A DNA stretch of 41,276 bases, from the NCBI GenBank assembly GCA_041666965.1, contig JBAYFX010000008.1, positions 1-41,276 on the forward strand. Reading direction: 5' to 3'. Source of the DNA: JBAYFX01 sp041666965. GTDB lineage: Bacteria; Patescibacteriota; Microgenomatia; UBA12405. The notes beneath the pieces are model-generated. The model saw nothing but the letters and a program-made list of their open reading frames with translations, ran no database searches and had not been told where the DNA came from. Both the position numbers and the translations under genes were made by a program. The first letter of the stretch is position 1; each line of letters opens with the position of its first letter. Positions 29,953 to 38,296 of this stretch are shown here, piece by piece.

Positions 29953-29958
29953 TATCAT
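29953..29958 (+). promoter_or_regulatory. -10 box TATCAT, 5 nt before ATG at 29964
   Basis: Supports ATG 29964. A weaker TACCAT (29875-29880) stands 5 nt before an upstream in-frame ATG 29886, so the start is not settled. Confidence 0.4.
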
Positions 29959-29963
29959 TATCT

Positions 29964-30656
29964 ATGACACAACCCGCTTCTTCTTCCCCCCGCCCGCCTT
30001 ATTTTATCCTCACTCTCCTCTTTTTATTCTTGTCTCTAACCGGTCTTGGTCTGATTGGGGTTTTTGTCCCCAATTCAAACCTATTTTTTATGTCGCAGCC
30101 TGTTCCCACTCCAACCTTAGTTCCGTCTTTAGCTCCTACTGTTATTCCTACTTCGGCTCCAAGTCCATACATTGAACCGGTCGCCTCTGATTCCGGCTCT
30201 GTTGTTACCCTCACAGCGTCACCCTCTGCCTCTGCTTCTCCCGCCCTCAAACCAACTCTCGTTCCCTCCCTTATTACTCCTTCTCTGAGTCCGGTGCCTA
30301 CCCCCAAAACAATTACCTACAAAAGCTCCACCCAGAATTTTTCGCTCAATTACTCCTCCAGTCGCAAACTCTATGAGGACAAAGAAAAGGGCACCATCAG
30401 TCGTTACACTTTTTACCGCTCTGATTCCAGTTTTGCCCTCCACATTGGTCCCGACTGGTCCTGGTCTCATCCTGCTCGGGTTTTCGACCAGCCTAAAGTC
30501 TCCGGAATTTCTACTTTCCGCTATGAATCCTCCGGCCAACTTTTAGTTGACCTCGAGTCAGGTACTCAAAAAATTACTCTCCAGTGTATTCACAACAATG
30601 TTGAAGCCGTCAAGTCCGAATGCCAGGAATTCATCTCCAGTTTTAAGTTAAATTAA
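29964..30656 (+). CDS. Anchored Ser/Pro/Thr-rich surface protein
   Basis: 230 aa from the preferred ATG. A short N-terminal stretch precedes one TM anchor (~14-36, LTLLFLFLSLTGLGLIGVF), then a low-complexity linker of PTPT, SLAPT, PTSAPSP and SASASP repeats (~45-110), then a ~115-residue globular domain (KTITYKSSTQNFSLNYSS, SGISTFRYESSG) with two Cys near the end. Probably a surface-exposed stalk plus small domain. No enzymatic motif is seen. If the start is ATG 29886, 26 extra residues precede the anchor. It runs 2 bp upstream of the yjjX-like gene. Confidence 0.6.
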   Translation: MTQPASSSPRPPYFILTLLFLFLSLTGLGLIGVFVPNSNLFFMSQPVPTPTLVPSLAPTVIPTSAPSPYIEPVASDSGSVVTLTASPSASASPALKPTLVPSLITPSLSPVPTPKTITYKSSTQNFSLNYSSSRKLYEDKEKGTISRYTFYRSDSSFALHIGPDWSWSHPARVFDQPKVSGISTFRYESSGQLLVDLESGTQKITLQCIHNNVEAVKSECQEFISSFKLN

Positions 30657-30658
30657 TT

Positions 30659-31189
30659 ATGAAAAAAGTAATTGTGGCTTCAACCAATCCGGTTAAAATT
30701 AAAGCAGTCGAATTGGGATTTAAGCGGATGTTCCCGAATGTTGATTTCAATATAATCGGAGTTTCCGCTCCTTCAGGAGTTTCAGATCAGCCCTTGAGCG
30801 AAGAAGAAACATTAACCGGTGCCAAAAATCGGGTCCAAAGTGCTAGAAAGTTGGTAAACGTGGCTGACTTTTGGGTTGGAGTTGAAGGAGGAACTAAGGA
30901 AAGTGGTAAAGATCTAGTTGCGTTTGCTTGGATTGTGATTGAGTCAAAAAACAACCAGGTGGGTCAGGGTCGGACTGGCTCCTTTTTTTTACCTTCCCAG
31001 GTAGCCCGATTAATTAAACAGGGATATGAGTTGGGCCATGCCGATGATATTGTTTATAAACAAAACAATTCCAAACAAGCCAATGGCGCCATCGGTATTT
31101 TAACGGAAGATGTCTTAACCCGGACGACTTTCTTTGAAACAGCGGTAATTTTGGCCCTAATTCCTTTTAAGAATCCCGATTTGTATTGA
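30659..31189 (+). CDS. yjjX: Inosine/xanthosine triphosphatase (YjjX/DUF84 family)
   Basis: 176 aa. Hydrolyses non-canonical ITP/XTP to keep them out of nucleic acids (family function). Motifs: VIVASTNPVKIKAVELGF at the N-terminus, QPLSEEETLTGAKNR, and DFWVGVEGGTKE. The gene is G/A-rich on the + strand, unlike nearly all other + genes, which are C/T-rich; this suggests recent inversion or arrival. It lies 2 bp behind the previous stop and lacks a -10 of its own. A stem-loop/inverted-repeat element follows. Confidence 0.85.
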   Translation: MKKVIVASTNPVKIKAVELGFKRMFPNVDFNIIGVSAPSGVSDQPLSEEETLTGAKNRVQSARKLVNVADFWVGVEGGTKESGKDLVAFAWIVIESKNNQVGQGRTGSFFLPSQVARLIKQGYELGHADDIVYKQNNSKQANGAIGILTEDVLTRTTFFETAVILALIPFKNPDLY

Positions 31190-31250
31190 ATAAATCGTGT
31201 AATTTCGTGTTTCAAGAAAGCCAAACCGGTAGGGTTGGCGATATTCAATA
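31184..31250. repeat. Inverted-repeat element after yjjX-like gene
   Basis: Outer arms TATTGAATA (31184-31192) and TATTCAATA (31242-31250), inner hairpin GCCAAACC / GGGTTGGC (31220-31239). The left arm spans the yjjX stop. It could be a terminator-like structure or a mobile-element edge. Confidence 0.35.
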
Positions 31251-31310
31251 GTATGAGTTAAACGAATTCAGTGCGAAACATAAAATGTTGGCTTTTTGTC
31301 CAAAATTTTT

Positions 31311-31316
31311 TATAAT
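31311..31316 (+). promoter_or_regulatory. -10 box TATAAT, 6 nt before lemA
   Basis: TATAAT, TAGTGT, ATG at 31323. No SD. Confidence 0.6.
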
Positions 31317-31322
31317 TAGTGT

Positions 31323-31883
31323 ATGAATAAAACACTAATAGCCGTTATTGCTCTCGTAGTTTTAGTTGCTCTGCCTTTAATTGGCTCCTACAACGGTTTT
31401 GTTACCAAGTCCCAAATGGTGGCTACTCAATGGGCCCAAGTCCAAACCCAGTACCAGCGCCGTTTTGATTTAATCCCCAATCTAGTCAGTTCAGTTGAGG
31501 GCATTATGACTCAAGAAAAGGAAGTTTTTGGCCAAATTGCCTCGGCTCGCGCCGCCTACGCTGGTGCCCAAACCCCCGATTCTCAAGTAGCGGCCGCTAC
31601 TCAGGTTGAGTCTGCCCTTGGTCGCCTTTTGGTTATTATGGAAAACTACCCAACCCTCAAATCCAACGAGTCGGTTAACCGTCTTATGGATGAATTAGCC
31701 GGCACTGAAAATCGCATCGCCGTCGAGCGCTCTCGATACAATGACTCTGTTACCGATTATAATTTAGCCGTCTCCCGTTTCCCCGGTTCACTAATCGCCC
31801 CCATGTTTGGCTTTAGTCCCAAGCCTTTATTTACCACAACCCCCGGAGCCGACCAGGTTCCTTCAGTTAATCTAAATCCCTAA
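31323..31883 (+). CDS. lemA: LemA family protein
   Basis: 186 aa. An N-terminal TM helix (~5-22), then SYNGFVTKSQMVATQWAQV and QRRFDLIPNLVSSVEG, the LemA signature (N-x-L-V-x-x-x-x-x-W-x-x-V-x-x-x-x-x-R-R-x-D-L-I-P-N-L), and long helices through residue ~150. LemA proteins are membrane-anchored helical proteins of unclear role, usually paired with TPM proteins. Here the TPM gene follows directly: the stop TAA is followed at once by GTG. Confidence 0.93.
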   Translation: MNKTLIAVIALVVLVALPLIGSYNGFVTKSQMVATQWAQVQTQYQRRFDLIPNLVSSVEGIMTQEKEVFGQIASARAAYAGAQTPDSQVAAATQVESALGRLLVIMENYPTLKSNESVNRLMDELAGTENRIAVERSRYNDSVTDYNLAVSRFPGSLIAPMFGFSPKPLFTTTPGADQVPSVNLNP

Positions 31884-32702
31884 GTGTCCCGCATTGTTGG
31901 TCTTCTGGCTCTAATATATTTTGTTTTTGCCTCGCCGCTTTTTGCTGTCAGCTACCCTCAACCCACTGGCTATGTTAATGATTATGCTTCCCTTTATACT
32001 GCCGACTTTCGCCAAAGTTTAAACTCACAGCTTGAATCTTTAGATAAGCAAACCACGGTCCAATTTGTTGTAGTAACCGTCAATAGTCTTGAGGGCGAGC
32101 CGATTGAGAATTACGCTGTCAATCTCTTTAAGTCTTGGGCTATTGGTCAAAAAGGCAAAGATAATGGCCTATTACTTCTAATTTCCAAAGAGGACCGTCA
32201 ACTGCGCTTTGAGGTAGGTTATGGTTTGGAAGGGGCTATTACTGACGGTACTGCCGGTTCCATAATTCGAAATGACATCACCCCCAGCTTCAAAGAAGGG
32301 GATTATGAAGCCGGAACTCAGGTGGGAGTCAACCAAATATTTTCCCGTCTAGATTTTAATTCCGGGCTTCCCACGCCTACTCCTTCCGTCCCCAAGCTAC
32401 CCTTTTCTACCAATGCCCTTGTCTATGCGTTTATCTTTTTTATTTACTTTATCTCCTACATGGCCCGCTCCCGCGAATTCTTTGCCGGCGGGGTAGTTGG
32501 CTTTATTGTTGGTTTAATTTTTACTACCCTCACCGGTGCTGCAATTTTGGCCTTAATTGGCTTTCTTCTCGATTTCATATTATCCCGAAATTACAAGCAA
32601 ATTAGTGCTTCCGGCAAGCCCACTGATTTCTTTAGTACTTTTGGAGGGTTTAAAGGCGGGGGTGGCCGTTCCGGTGGTGGCGGCGCCTCCAGTGGCTGGT
32701 AA
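31884..32702 (+). CDS. TPM-domain membrane protein
   Basis: 272 aa from GTG 31884, immediately after the lemA stop. A signal peptide (~1-21), then a TPM domain: YVNDYASLYTADFRQSLNSQL, QFVVVTVNSLEG, KDNGLLLLISKEDRQLRFEVGYGLEGAITDG. Two TM helices lie at ~180-230, and a Gly-rich C-terminus GGGGRSGGGGASSGW. TPM/YgcG proteins are proposed to act in photosystem II repair in plants and with LemA in bacteria; the bacterial role is unknown. Confidence 0.9.
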   Translation: MSRIVGLLALIYFVFASPLFAVSYPQPTGYVNDYASLYTADFRQSLNSQLESLDKQTTVQFVVVTVNSLEGEPIENYAVNLFKSWAIGQKGKDNGLLLLISKEDRQLRFEVGYGLEGAITDGTAGSIIRNDITPSFKEGDYEAGTQVGVNQIFSRLDFNSGLPTPTPSVPKLPFSTNALVYAFIFFIYFISYMARSREFFAGGVVGFIVGLIFTTLTGAAILALIGFLLDFILSRNYKQISASGKPTDFFSTFGGFKGGGGRSGGGGASSGW

Positions 32703-33782
32703 CTAACTCCACTCAATTTCGCGCGTTGTTAAATCCAAGTACTTAAAATTAATCACTTTTACTTCTGCTTTCTTTTTCACCTCTTCCCACAATTCTGGCC
32801 CCATAATCTCTGGCCATTCAATCACAGCCAGTGTTCCCGGAGTAAACATCTCCATAAATTTCAAATTTTCAAACTCTTCCTTGCTTTCCAGTCTGTACAA
32901 ATCCATATGAATTAATTCTCCCTTACCTTTTTCGAGTGAAAGGGGCGGGGTTAGGGTTTTATAAGTGTTATAAATGTTAAACGTTGGTGAAGTTATTTTC
33001 TCTTTTACCCCTAACTCACCGGCAATCCCTCGGGTAAACACTGTTTTGCCGCAGCCTAAGTCTCCCGACAACGCCAGCACTAACGCTTTATCACTCTTAG
33101 TTCTGTCCAAAAACTTCTTAATCAAAAAACCACCTATTTTCATAGTTTCGGAAACGGACTTTGACACTAAACTTTGACTTTTTCCAGCCACCAAATCCCC
33201 CCGTCTTAATATCTCCATTTCCCCGCTGCTAATGTCAATAACGGTTGATGGTTTGTTTTTAGGTAACTTCCCACCGTCCACCGCCAAGTCAATCATCTCT
33301 CTTTTTTTAGCAGACAGTGTGTTTAAGAAACTTTCCAAACTATAGTGTGGCGTTCTGCCTGACAGGTTGGCTGATGTGGCTGTTATCGGTCTATCTAGCG
33401 CCCCGACTAACTCCAAAATGTATTCGTTGTTCGGTATCCGTATTCCTAAAGTTCCGTTTTCCGCTTCAATTCCCGGCGCTACTTTGTGCTTACCCCTCGA
33501 CACTACTGTAAATGGCCCGGGTAATAATTGGTTGTACACCCGCTCTTCTTTCTCCCCAAACTCCACAAGCTTTTTCGCCATTTGGGTGTTTGCTACTGCC
33601 ACTGATATGGCTTTTCCCGTCCACCGGTTTTTAAACGCCAGTAATTTATTCACTGCTTTTTGATTAGTTGGATCAACGGCTATTATGTACACCGTGTCGC
33701 TGGGAAACACCACCAATCCACCCTCACTTATGACTTTAGTTGCTTTTTCAAGCCAACTACCGGTTAATTTTATAACTTCCAT
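32703..33782 (-). CDS. TsaC/Sua5-type YrdC domain fused to TsaE
   Basis: 359 aa. Residues 1-~195 are a YrdC/Sua5 domain making threonylcarbamoyl-AMP: VVFPSDTVYIIAVDP (canonical PTETVYGLG altered), KNRWTGKAISV, LLPGPFTVV, and TATSANLSG. Residues ~215-359 are TsaE, the ATPase of t6A synthesis, with Walker A GDLGCGKTVFTRG and DLYRLESKEEFENL. About 15 residues at ~275-288 (TLTPPLSLEKGKGEL) correspond to the palindromic repeat also found in tsaD. The fusion joins two steps of one pathway. It is divergent from valS, with TAGACT 6 nt before ATG. Confidence 0.9.
   Translation of the reverse strand: MEVIKLTGSWLEKATKVISEGGLVVFPSDTVYIIAVDPTNQKAVNKLLAFKNRWTGKAISVAVANTQMAKKLVEFGEKEERVYNQLLPGPFTVVSRGKHKVAPGIEAENGTLGIRIPNNEYILELVGALDRPITATSANLSGRTPHYSLESFLNTLSAKKREMIDLAVDGGKLPKNKPSTVIDISSGEMEILRRGDLVAGKSQSLVSKSVSETMKIGGFLIKKFLDRTKSDKALVLALSGDLGCGKTVFTRGIAGELGVKEKITSPTFNIYNTYKTLTPPLSLEKGKGELIHMDLYRLESKEEFENLKFMEMFTPGTLAVIEWPEIMGPELWEEVKKKAEVKVINFKYLDLTTREIEWS
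32918..32960. repeat. Palindromic repeat copy C inside tsaE part of the fusion
   Basis: CTCCCTTACC, TTTTTCGAGTG, AAAGGGGCGGGGTTAGGGTTTT. It is a degenerate version of copies A and B, in frame on -. Confidence 0.6.
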
Positions 33783-33805
33783 GCCCGTAGTCTATCAATT
33801 TTGTG

Positions 33806-33811
33806 TAAAAT
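33806..33811 (+). promoter_or_regulatory. -10 box TAAAAT, 6 nt before ATG at 33818
   Basis: TAAAAT then ATGGCC then ATG. The leaderless spacing favours the second ATG. Confidence 0.5.
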
Positions 33812-33817
33812 ATGGCC

Positions 33818-36082
33818 ATGGATAAAGCCTACCTACCAGCCTTGGAACCGGATATTGCCCGCCTCTGGGATGAATCTCGCGCCTTTACCCCAGTAGTTCC
33901 CCCCAATCCTCAAGCAGCCAAACTCGAAAAACCACCTTTTACCATAATTCTTCCCCCGCCCAATGCCAACGAGCCGCTTCATGCCGGGCACGCTTTATTT
34001 ACGGTCGAAGACATCATGATCCGTTTTCACCGCATGCTTGGAGACCCCACCCTTTGGTTGCCAGGCACCGATCATGCTGGCATTGAAACTCAGTTTGTCT
34101 TTGAGAAAAAGCTGGCGCGTGAGGGTAAGTCCCGCTTTGATTATGACCGGGAAACCCTTTTTAAATTAATTAGTGAGTACGTTGACACCAATCGTGACAT
34201 TGCCAAGTCTCAAATGAAGCGTTTGGGTTTTTCCCTTGATTGGAGCCGCGAGCGTTTCACTCTCGATCCAGCCCATAATGCTCGTGTTTTTGCTGTGTTC
34301 CACCGTCTTATTAATGACGGCTTAGTTTACCGGGACGAAAAAATTGTTAATTATTGTACTCATTGCGGCACTGCCTTTAGTAATCTCGAAATCGAACACA
34401 AAACTGTTGCCTCCCATCTTTGGCATATCAACTATGGTCCTCTGTCTGTGGCTACTACCCGTCCTGAAACCATGTTGGGCGACACTGCCGTTGCGGTAAA
34501 CCCCGCCGATTCCCGTTACCAATCCTTAAAAGGCAAATTTATAACATTACCACTTGTCGGTCGCCAACTCCCCATTATTCTTGATGACATGGTTGATCCT
34601 AAGTTTGGCACCGGAGCGGTTAAAGTTACTCCTTCCCATTCCCCCGAGGATTACGATTTAGCCAAAAAGCACGGACTAGAATTTATCCGTATTTTTGACT
34701 TTGACGGTCGTGCCAATAAAAATGTACCTCAAAAATATCAAGGGTTTTTCCCCAACCAAGTCAGGGAGATGGTATTAAAAGATCTTGAGGATCAGGGTTT
34801 ACTTGGAAAAACTCAAGACTATTCCCATGAGGTTGGTCACTGCTACAAATGTGGTCGCCCCATTGAACCTCTAACTGCTCCTCAGTGGTATGTCAAAATT
34901 AAACCTTTAGCCCAAAAAGCGGTCCAGGCGGTCCAAAAAGATGAGGTTAAATTTTTCCCCAAACGCTTCAAAAAAGAATTTTTAACCTGGATGACCGACA
35001 TTCGCGATTGGCCAATTTCCCGCCAAATTGTCTGGGGGCACCGCATTCCCATCTGGTACAACCTAGATGAAAATCCTCAAATCCGTCTTACTTTTATTAC
35101 TGCCTCCGGTGACACTGTCAGTGGTGATTGGCAAACTCTTAAATTGCCTCCATATTCCTACCAGGAAATCTTCTCCGGTCTTCAATCTTTAATTGCTCCA
35201 GTTTCCTCCAAATATTATTTATCTGAATCTGACGCTTTAAAGGCTGGTCCCCATGTCCTCCAGGAAACGGATACTTTCGACACCTGGTTTAGCTCCGGCC
35301 AGTGGCCTTATTCCACTCTCGGTTGGGAACCGGACGGTAAGCATTCACCTGACTTTGACTATTTTTATCCAACTTCAGTCATGGATACTATGTGGGATAT
35401 TCTCTTTTTCTGGGTTGCCCGCATGGTTATGATGGGAATTTACGCCACCGATGAGGTTCCCTTTAAAATGGTCCATCTTCATTCCCGGGTGGTCGACGCC
35501 AAGGGCCAAAAAATGAGTAAGTCCAAAGGTAATGTGATTAATCCCATCGAGTTTACCCAGCGTTATGGCGCTGATGCTCTGCGCATGGCCCTCGTTATTG
35601 GCGTTGCTCCCGGCTCCGACATACCACTATCTGAGGATAAGGTTCGGGCCCAGCGCAATTTTGTCAACAAAATTTGGAACGCCTCCCGTTTTATTTTAAT
35701 GATCGCCGAAAAACATAACTCCTATTCCACCGAGGTTAATCAATCTTCCCTCACCGCCGAGGACCGTCAAATACTTACCAATCTAAACACTCTGGTTAAA
35801 TCTACTACCCAAAAGTTAAATACCTATCGTTTCGGCCAAGCGGCTGATGATCTTTACCACTTTTTCTGGCACGAATTTTGTGATGTTTATATTGAGGGAG
35901 CCAAAAACCGGGATGCCTCTGTAGTTCCGGTCCTTCTGACCGTTTTATTAACTTGCCTTAAGCTCCTTCACCCCTTCACCCCCTTTGTTACCGAAGCACT
36001 CTACCAGGAGTTAAAATCTAAATTTATTTTATCCGAGTCACTATTAGCAACCTCTGCCTGGCCCAATGTTCAAAAAGTATAG
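33818..36082 (+). CDS. valS: Valyl-tRNA synthetase
   Basis: Charges tRNA-Val. 754 aa, shorter than typical bacterial ValRS (~880-950), lacking most of the C-terminal coiled-coil arm. HIGH motif as HAGH in PPPNANEPLHAGHALF, GTDHAGIETQ for the class I catalytic core, CP1 editing domain with TTRPETMLGDTAV, and KMSKS in GQKMSKSKGNVINP. A zinc-binding pair CTHCG and CYKCG is visible, more like the archaeal arrangement. The start is ATG 33818 (or the in-frame ATG 33812). The last 17 nt overlap the TPR gene. Confidence 0.95.
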   Translation: MDKAYLPALEPDIARLWDESRAFTPVVPPNPQAAKLEKPPFTIILPPPNANEPLHAGHALFTVEDIMIRFHRMLGDPTLWLPGTDHAGIETQFVFEKKLAREGKSRFDYDRETLFKLISEYVDTNRDIAKSQMKRLGFSLDWSRERFTLDPAHNARVFAVFHRLINDGLVYRDEKIVNYCTHCGTAFSNLEIEHKTVASHLWHINYGPLSVATTRPETMLGDTAVAVNPADSRYQSLKGKFITLPLVGRQLPIILDDMVDPKFGTGAVKVTPSHSPEDYDLAKKHGLEFIRIFDFDGRANKNVPQKYQGFFPNQVREMVLKDLEDQGLLGKTQDYSHEVGHCYKCGRPIEPLTAPQWYVKIKPLAQKAVQAVQKDEVKFFPKRFKKEFLTWMTDIRDWPISRQIVWGHRIPIWYNLDENPQIRLTFITASGDTVSGDWQTLKLPPYSYQEIFSGLQSLIAPVSSKYYLSESDALKAGPHVLQETDTFDTWFSSGQWPYSTLGWEPDGKHSPDFDYFYPTSVMDTMWDILFFWVARMVMMGIYATDEVPFKMVHLHSRVVDAKGQKMSKSKGNVINPIEFTQRYGADALRMALVIGVAPGSDIPLSEDKVRAQRNFVNKIWNASRFILMIAEKHNSYSTEVNQSSLTAEDRQILTNLNTLVKSTTQKLNTYRFGQAADDLYHFFWHEFCDVYIEGAKNRDASVVPVLLTVLLTCLKLLHPFTPFVTEALYQELKSKFILSESLLATSAWPNVQKV

Positions 36083-36524
36083 TTCCCGCTATTCTTGGGT
36101 GGTAGCACCGCTTTTATTGGTGATTGTTGTTTCTCTGACATATTTCATCGACCCGCTCTACTTCCGTCTGAATCTTGGTAAATATTCTCTTCATTCCGGT
36201 ACCCGCTACTATTCCCGTCTCCGTCTCTGGCACTATTATGTGGCTCATTCCCAATGGTCGAGCGCCGACCGTCTGGCCCATTCTCTTGACCCGGTTGATA
36301 CTGCCGTGGCTATTGCTCAAAATCATCCTAATGCTCTTTCTACCCGCGTCCGAACTCTTTTGTCACTCCCCAATAAATCTGCCAATGATTTTGTGGAAAT
36401 GGCAAAACTCTATACTCGTTTGGGTAATACCCGGGAAGCTCTTAAGGCTCTTGAGTCCGCGCTCAAAGTCGACCCCTTGCGAGATGACATTCGTCACCTC
36501 TATCGTCAGCTCACCCAAAACTAA
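36066..36524 (+). CDS. Membrane-anchored TPR protein
   Basis: 152 aa. A TM helix at ~11-28 (VVAPLLLVIVVSLTYFI), then a helical region, then a tetratricopeptide unit AKLYTRLGNTREALKALESALKVDP at ~113-137. Probably a scaffold facing the outside or the membrane edge. It overlaps the 3' end of valS by 17 bp in another frame, so expression depends on that message. Confidence 0.65.
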   Translation: MFKKYSSRYSWVVAPLLLVIVVSLTYFIDPLYFRLNLGKYSLHSGTRYYSRLRLWHYYVAHSQWSSADRLAHSLDPVDTAVAIAQNHPNALSTRVRTLLSLPNKSANDFVEMAKLYTRLGNTREALKALESALKVDPLRDDIRHLYRQLTQN

Positions 36525-36554
36525 CCGTCATTGCGAGCGTAGCGTGGCAATCTC
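36525..36554. repeat. CGTCATTGCGAGCG...GGCAATCTC dispersed repeat
   Basis: A GTCATTGCGAGCG-TAGCGTGGCAATCTC element, a cousin of the GTCATTCTGAG repeats elsewhere in the window. It lies in the 40-bp gap between the TPR and rplY genes. Confidence 0.5.
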
Positions 36555-36564
36555 ATTCTCGCCT

Positions 36565-37233
36565 TTATTTTTCTTCTTCCTTCTTCTCTTCGCCTTCCTC
36601 TCCTTCTCCAGGTGCTTTTTGCTCAGTGGCCGGTACGTCTCCCGGAGCCACTTCTTCAGCAACTGGCTCTTCTTCCTCTTTAGGTTCTTCCACTTTCACA
36701 ATTACTAGGTCGGCCGAACTCTTAAGTTCAACTTTTTCGTCTAACTTAATATCGCCAGCAGTTATCATTGCTTCCAAAGTTTCCATATTTGATATGTCAA
36801 TTTCAATTTTTTCCGGAAGGTCGGCGGGTAGTGCCTCCACTTCAATTTCAGAAGCGACCGGTACTAAAATATTTCCAGCTTTTACAATCGGAGCTTCTCC
36901 AATTAGTTCAACTGGTACAGTGGCCACAATCTTCTCTTTCAAATTTACTTTAAAGCAATCAACATGAATTAAATTTCCTCCTACTGGGTGATATTGGGCG
37001 TTTCTAAAAAGTACTGGAATTTTAGTTCCTTCAAGCATTAAATCAACCAAACCGGATTCGCCTACCTCGTCATAAATCTTATCTAGTTGGCGGGTGTTAA
37101 CCGAAATCGAAATAGAATCATAACCATTTCCATAAATACCAGCCGGGGTTATTCCGTCTTTCCTTAAGTGTTTTACTTTTCGTCCAGTAATTTCTCTTTT
37201 GGTAACTTCAAGTTGGGGTCTTTGGTGGGTCAT
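36565..37233 (-). CDS. rplY: 50S ribosomal protein bL25 (Ctc form)
   Basis: 222 aa. An N-terminal 5S rRNA-binding domain (KREITGRKVKHLRKDGITPAGIYG) and a C-terminal TL5/Ctc beta domain (IVATVPVELIGEAPIVKAGNI, LEVEALPADLPEKIEID-like). The last ~35 residues are highly acidic (EEEEP, EGEEGEEKKEEEK). Ctc-type bL25 is linked to 5S rRNA and stress. Unlike most genes here it has a leader of ~36 nt: TATAAT lies at 37277-37282, ~44 nt upstream of ATG 37233. Confidence 0.92.
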   Translation of the reverse strand: MTHQRPQLEVTKREITGRKVKHLRKDGITPAGIYGNGYDSISISVNTRQLDKIYDEVGESGLVDLMLEGTKIPVLFRNAQYHPVGGNLIHVDCFKVNLKEKIVATVPVELIGEAPIVKAGNILVPVASEIEVEALPADLPEKIEIDISNMETLEAMITAGDIKLDEKVELKSSADLVIVKVEEPKEEEEPVAEEVAPGDVPATEQKAPGEGEEGEEKKEEEK

Positions 37234-37276
37234 TTTGTTTTTTTTGGCCGTTACGCCGCAAATAATTAAGTAGGGG

Positions 37277-37282
37277 ATTATA
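37277..37282 (-). promoter_or_regulatory. Extended -10 TATAAT of rplY with a leader
   Basis: TGGTATAAT about 44 nt from the start codon. The leader contains TTTGCGGCGTAACGGCC and an A-rich run before the ATG; it has no SD. Confidence 0.55.
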
Positions 37283-37329
37283 CCATTCCTTTGCTATAAT
37301 TCGCCATTCATTAAAAACTATATCAAAAT

Positions 37330-38277
37330 ATGCCCGCTTTCAGTGAATGTTGGGATTCAGTAACTGGCCAAAAGCTTCATAACCTATTTACCTCTGCTGA
37401 CAAATTTCTCCGCGCATCGTATCAAATGAACGGTTTGGAAGGGGGTACTATGCATCAACCTCCCTATGTCTTAACTTATCCCGACCAATCTTTACTTATG
37501 GTAAATGTCCAGCTTCAGTTCCCGTTCCGTTATCGGTCTTTAGACGAAATATTTTTACTCCCCCGAGTAACTGAGTTGATTATCAGTATGCCACCACACA
37601 TCGACAATTCACGGAGTGCTCTCTCAATCAGGCTTCACCAATCGTCCCAAGATCCTTCCCACCTAGAAGGAAAATATCGCTTTTTAGAAGGTTGTCTGCC
37701 CGGAGTAGAAGGTCCTAAGGTTTTAACCGAACCTTGCCCAATCAAACCCACAAATTATTGTCAACTTTCCAATATTTATCCGTTATCCGAAGCCACCGAT
37801 ACTCTCAATCAACATGCCCTAAATTTATGTTCACATCGTCGCAATCTGGAAGCATTGTGTGCCAAGCACTCTTTGCCTCTGGTTACTCCAAATCCTCAAC
37901 ATCCCACCCCGGAACACAATTATGCCAATACTCTTGCTGTCCAATTAGCCCTTGCCCTCGAACAAAGATATTTAACGCCGGATCAGGAGAACACTTTAGT
38001 CAGACAAGTAGTAGAAGTTCGACAAGCCAGTGTAGATCTGAAAAAGTTATCAGCCGCCTATAATCGCTATGCCCGAATCTGTATGGGAATTTCAATAGCT
38101 GCAAGTATTTTTTTTACTCAACTTACCAATTCAGTACTGGCAGCTATAATTTCTGGCGCTCTAGCACAAGCACTTATTCAAGATGTCATTAGTAAAGGTC
38201 TCAATTTACCTGAAACTGAAAGACTTGCCTCACAAGAATCCGACCTCCAACGTTTTTTCCCTCCACCTAAGTGCTAA
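37330..38277 (+). CDS. Unknown protein with C-terminal membrane hairpin (315 aa)
   Basis: Not recognised. Residues 1-~230 are soluble with several Cys (CLPGVEG, TEPCPIKP, NYCQLSN) in no ribbon spacing. A helical stretch (~205-245) leads to two close hydrophobic segments at ~250-285 (GISIAASIFFTQLTNSVLAA and IISGALAQALIQ), suggesting a membrane hairpin, then a short polar tail (ESDLQRFFPPPKC). TATATC stands 5 nt before ATG 37330, and a perfect TATAAT 30 nt further up. No neighbour clearly suggests a function. Confidence 0.5.
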   Translation: MPAFSECWDSVTGQKLHNLFTSADKFLRASYQMNGLEGGTMHQPPYVLTYPDQSLLMVNVQLQFPFRYRSLDEIFLLPRVTELIISMPPHIDNSRSALSIRLHQSSQDPSHLEGKYRFLEGCLPGVEGPKVLTEPCPIKPTNYCQLSNIYPLSEATDTLNQHALNLCSHRRNLEALCAKHSLPLVTPNPQHPTPEHNYANTLAVQLALALEQRYLTPDQENTLVRQVVEVRQASVDLKKLSAAYNRYARICMGISIAASIFFTQLTNSVLAAIISGALAQALIQDVISKGLNLPETERLASQESDLQRFFPPPKC

Positions 38278-38296
38278 AATTTAGCCACATACTACT

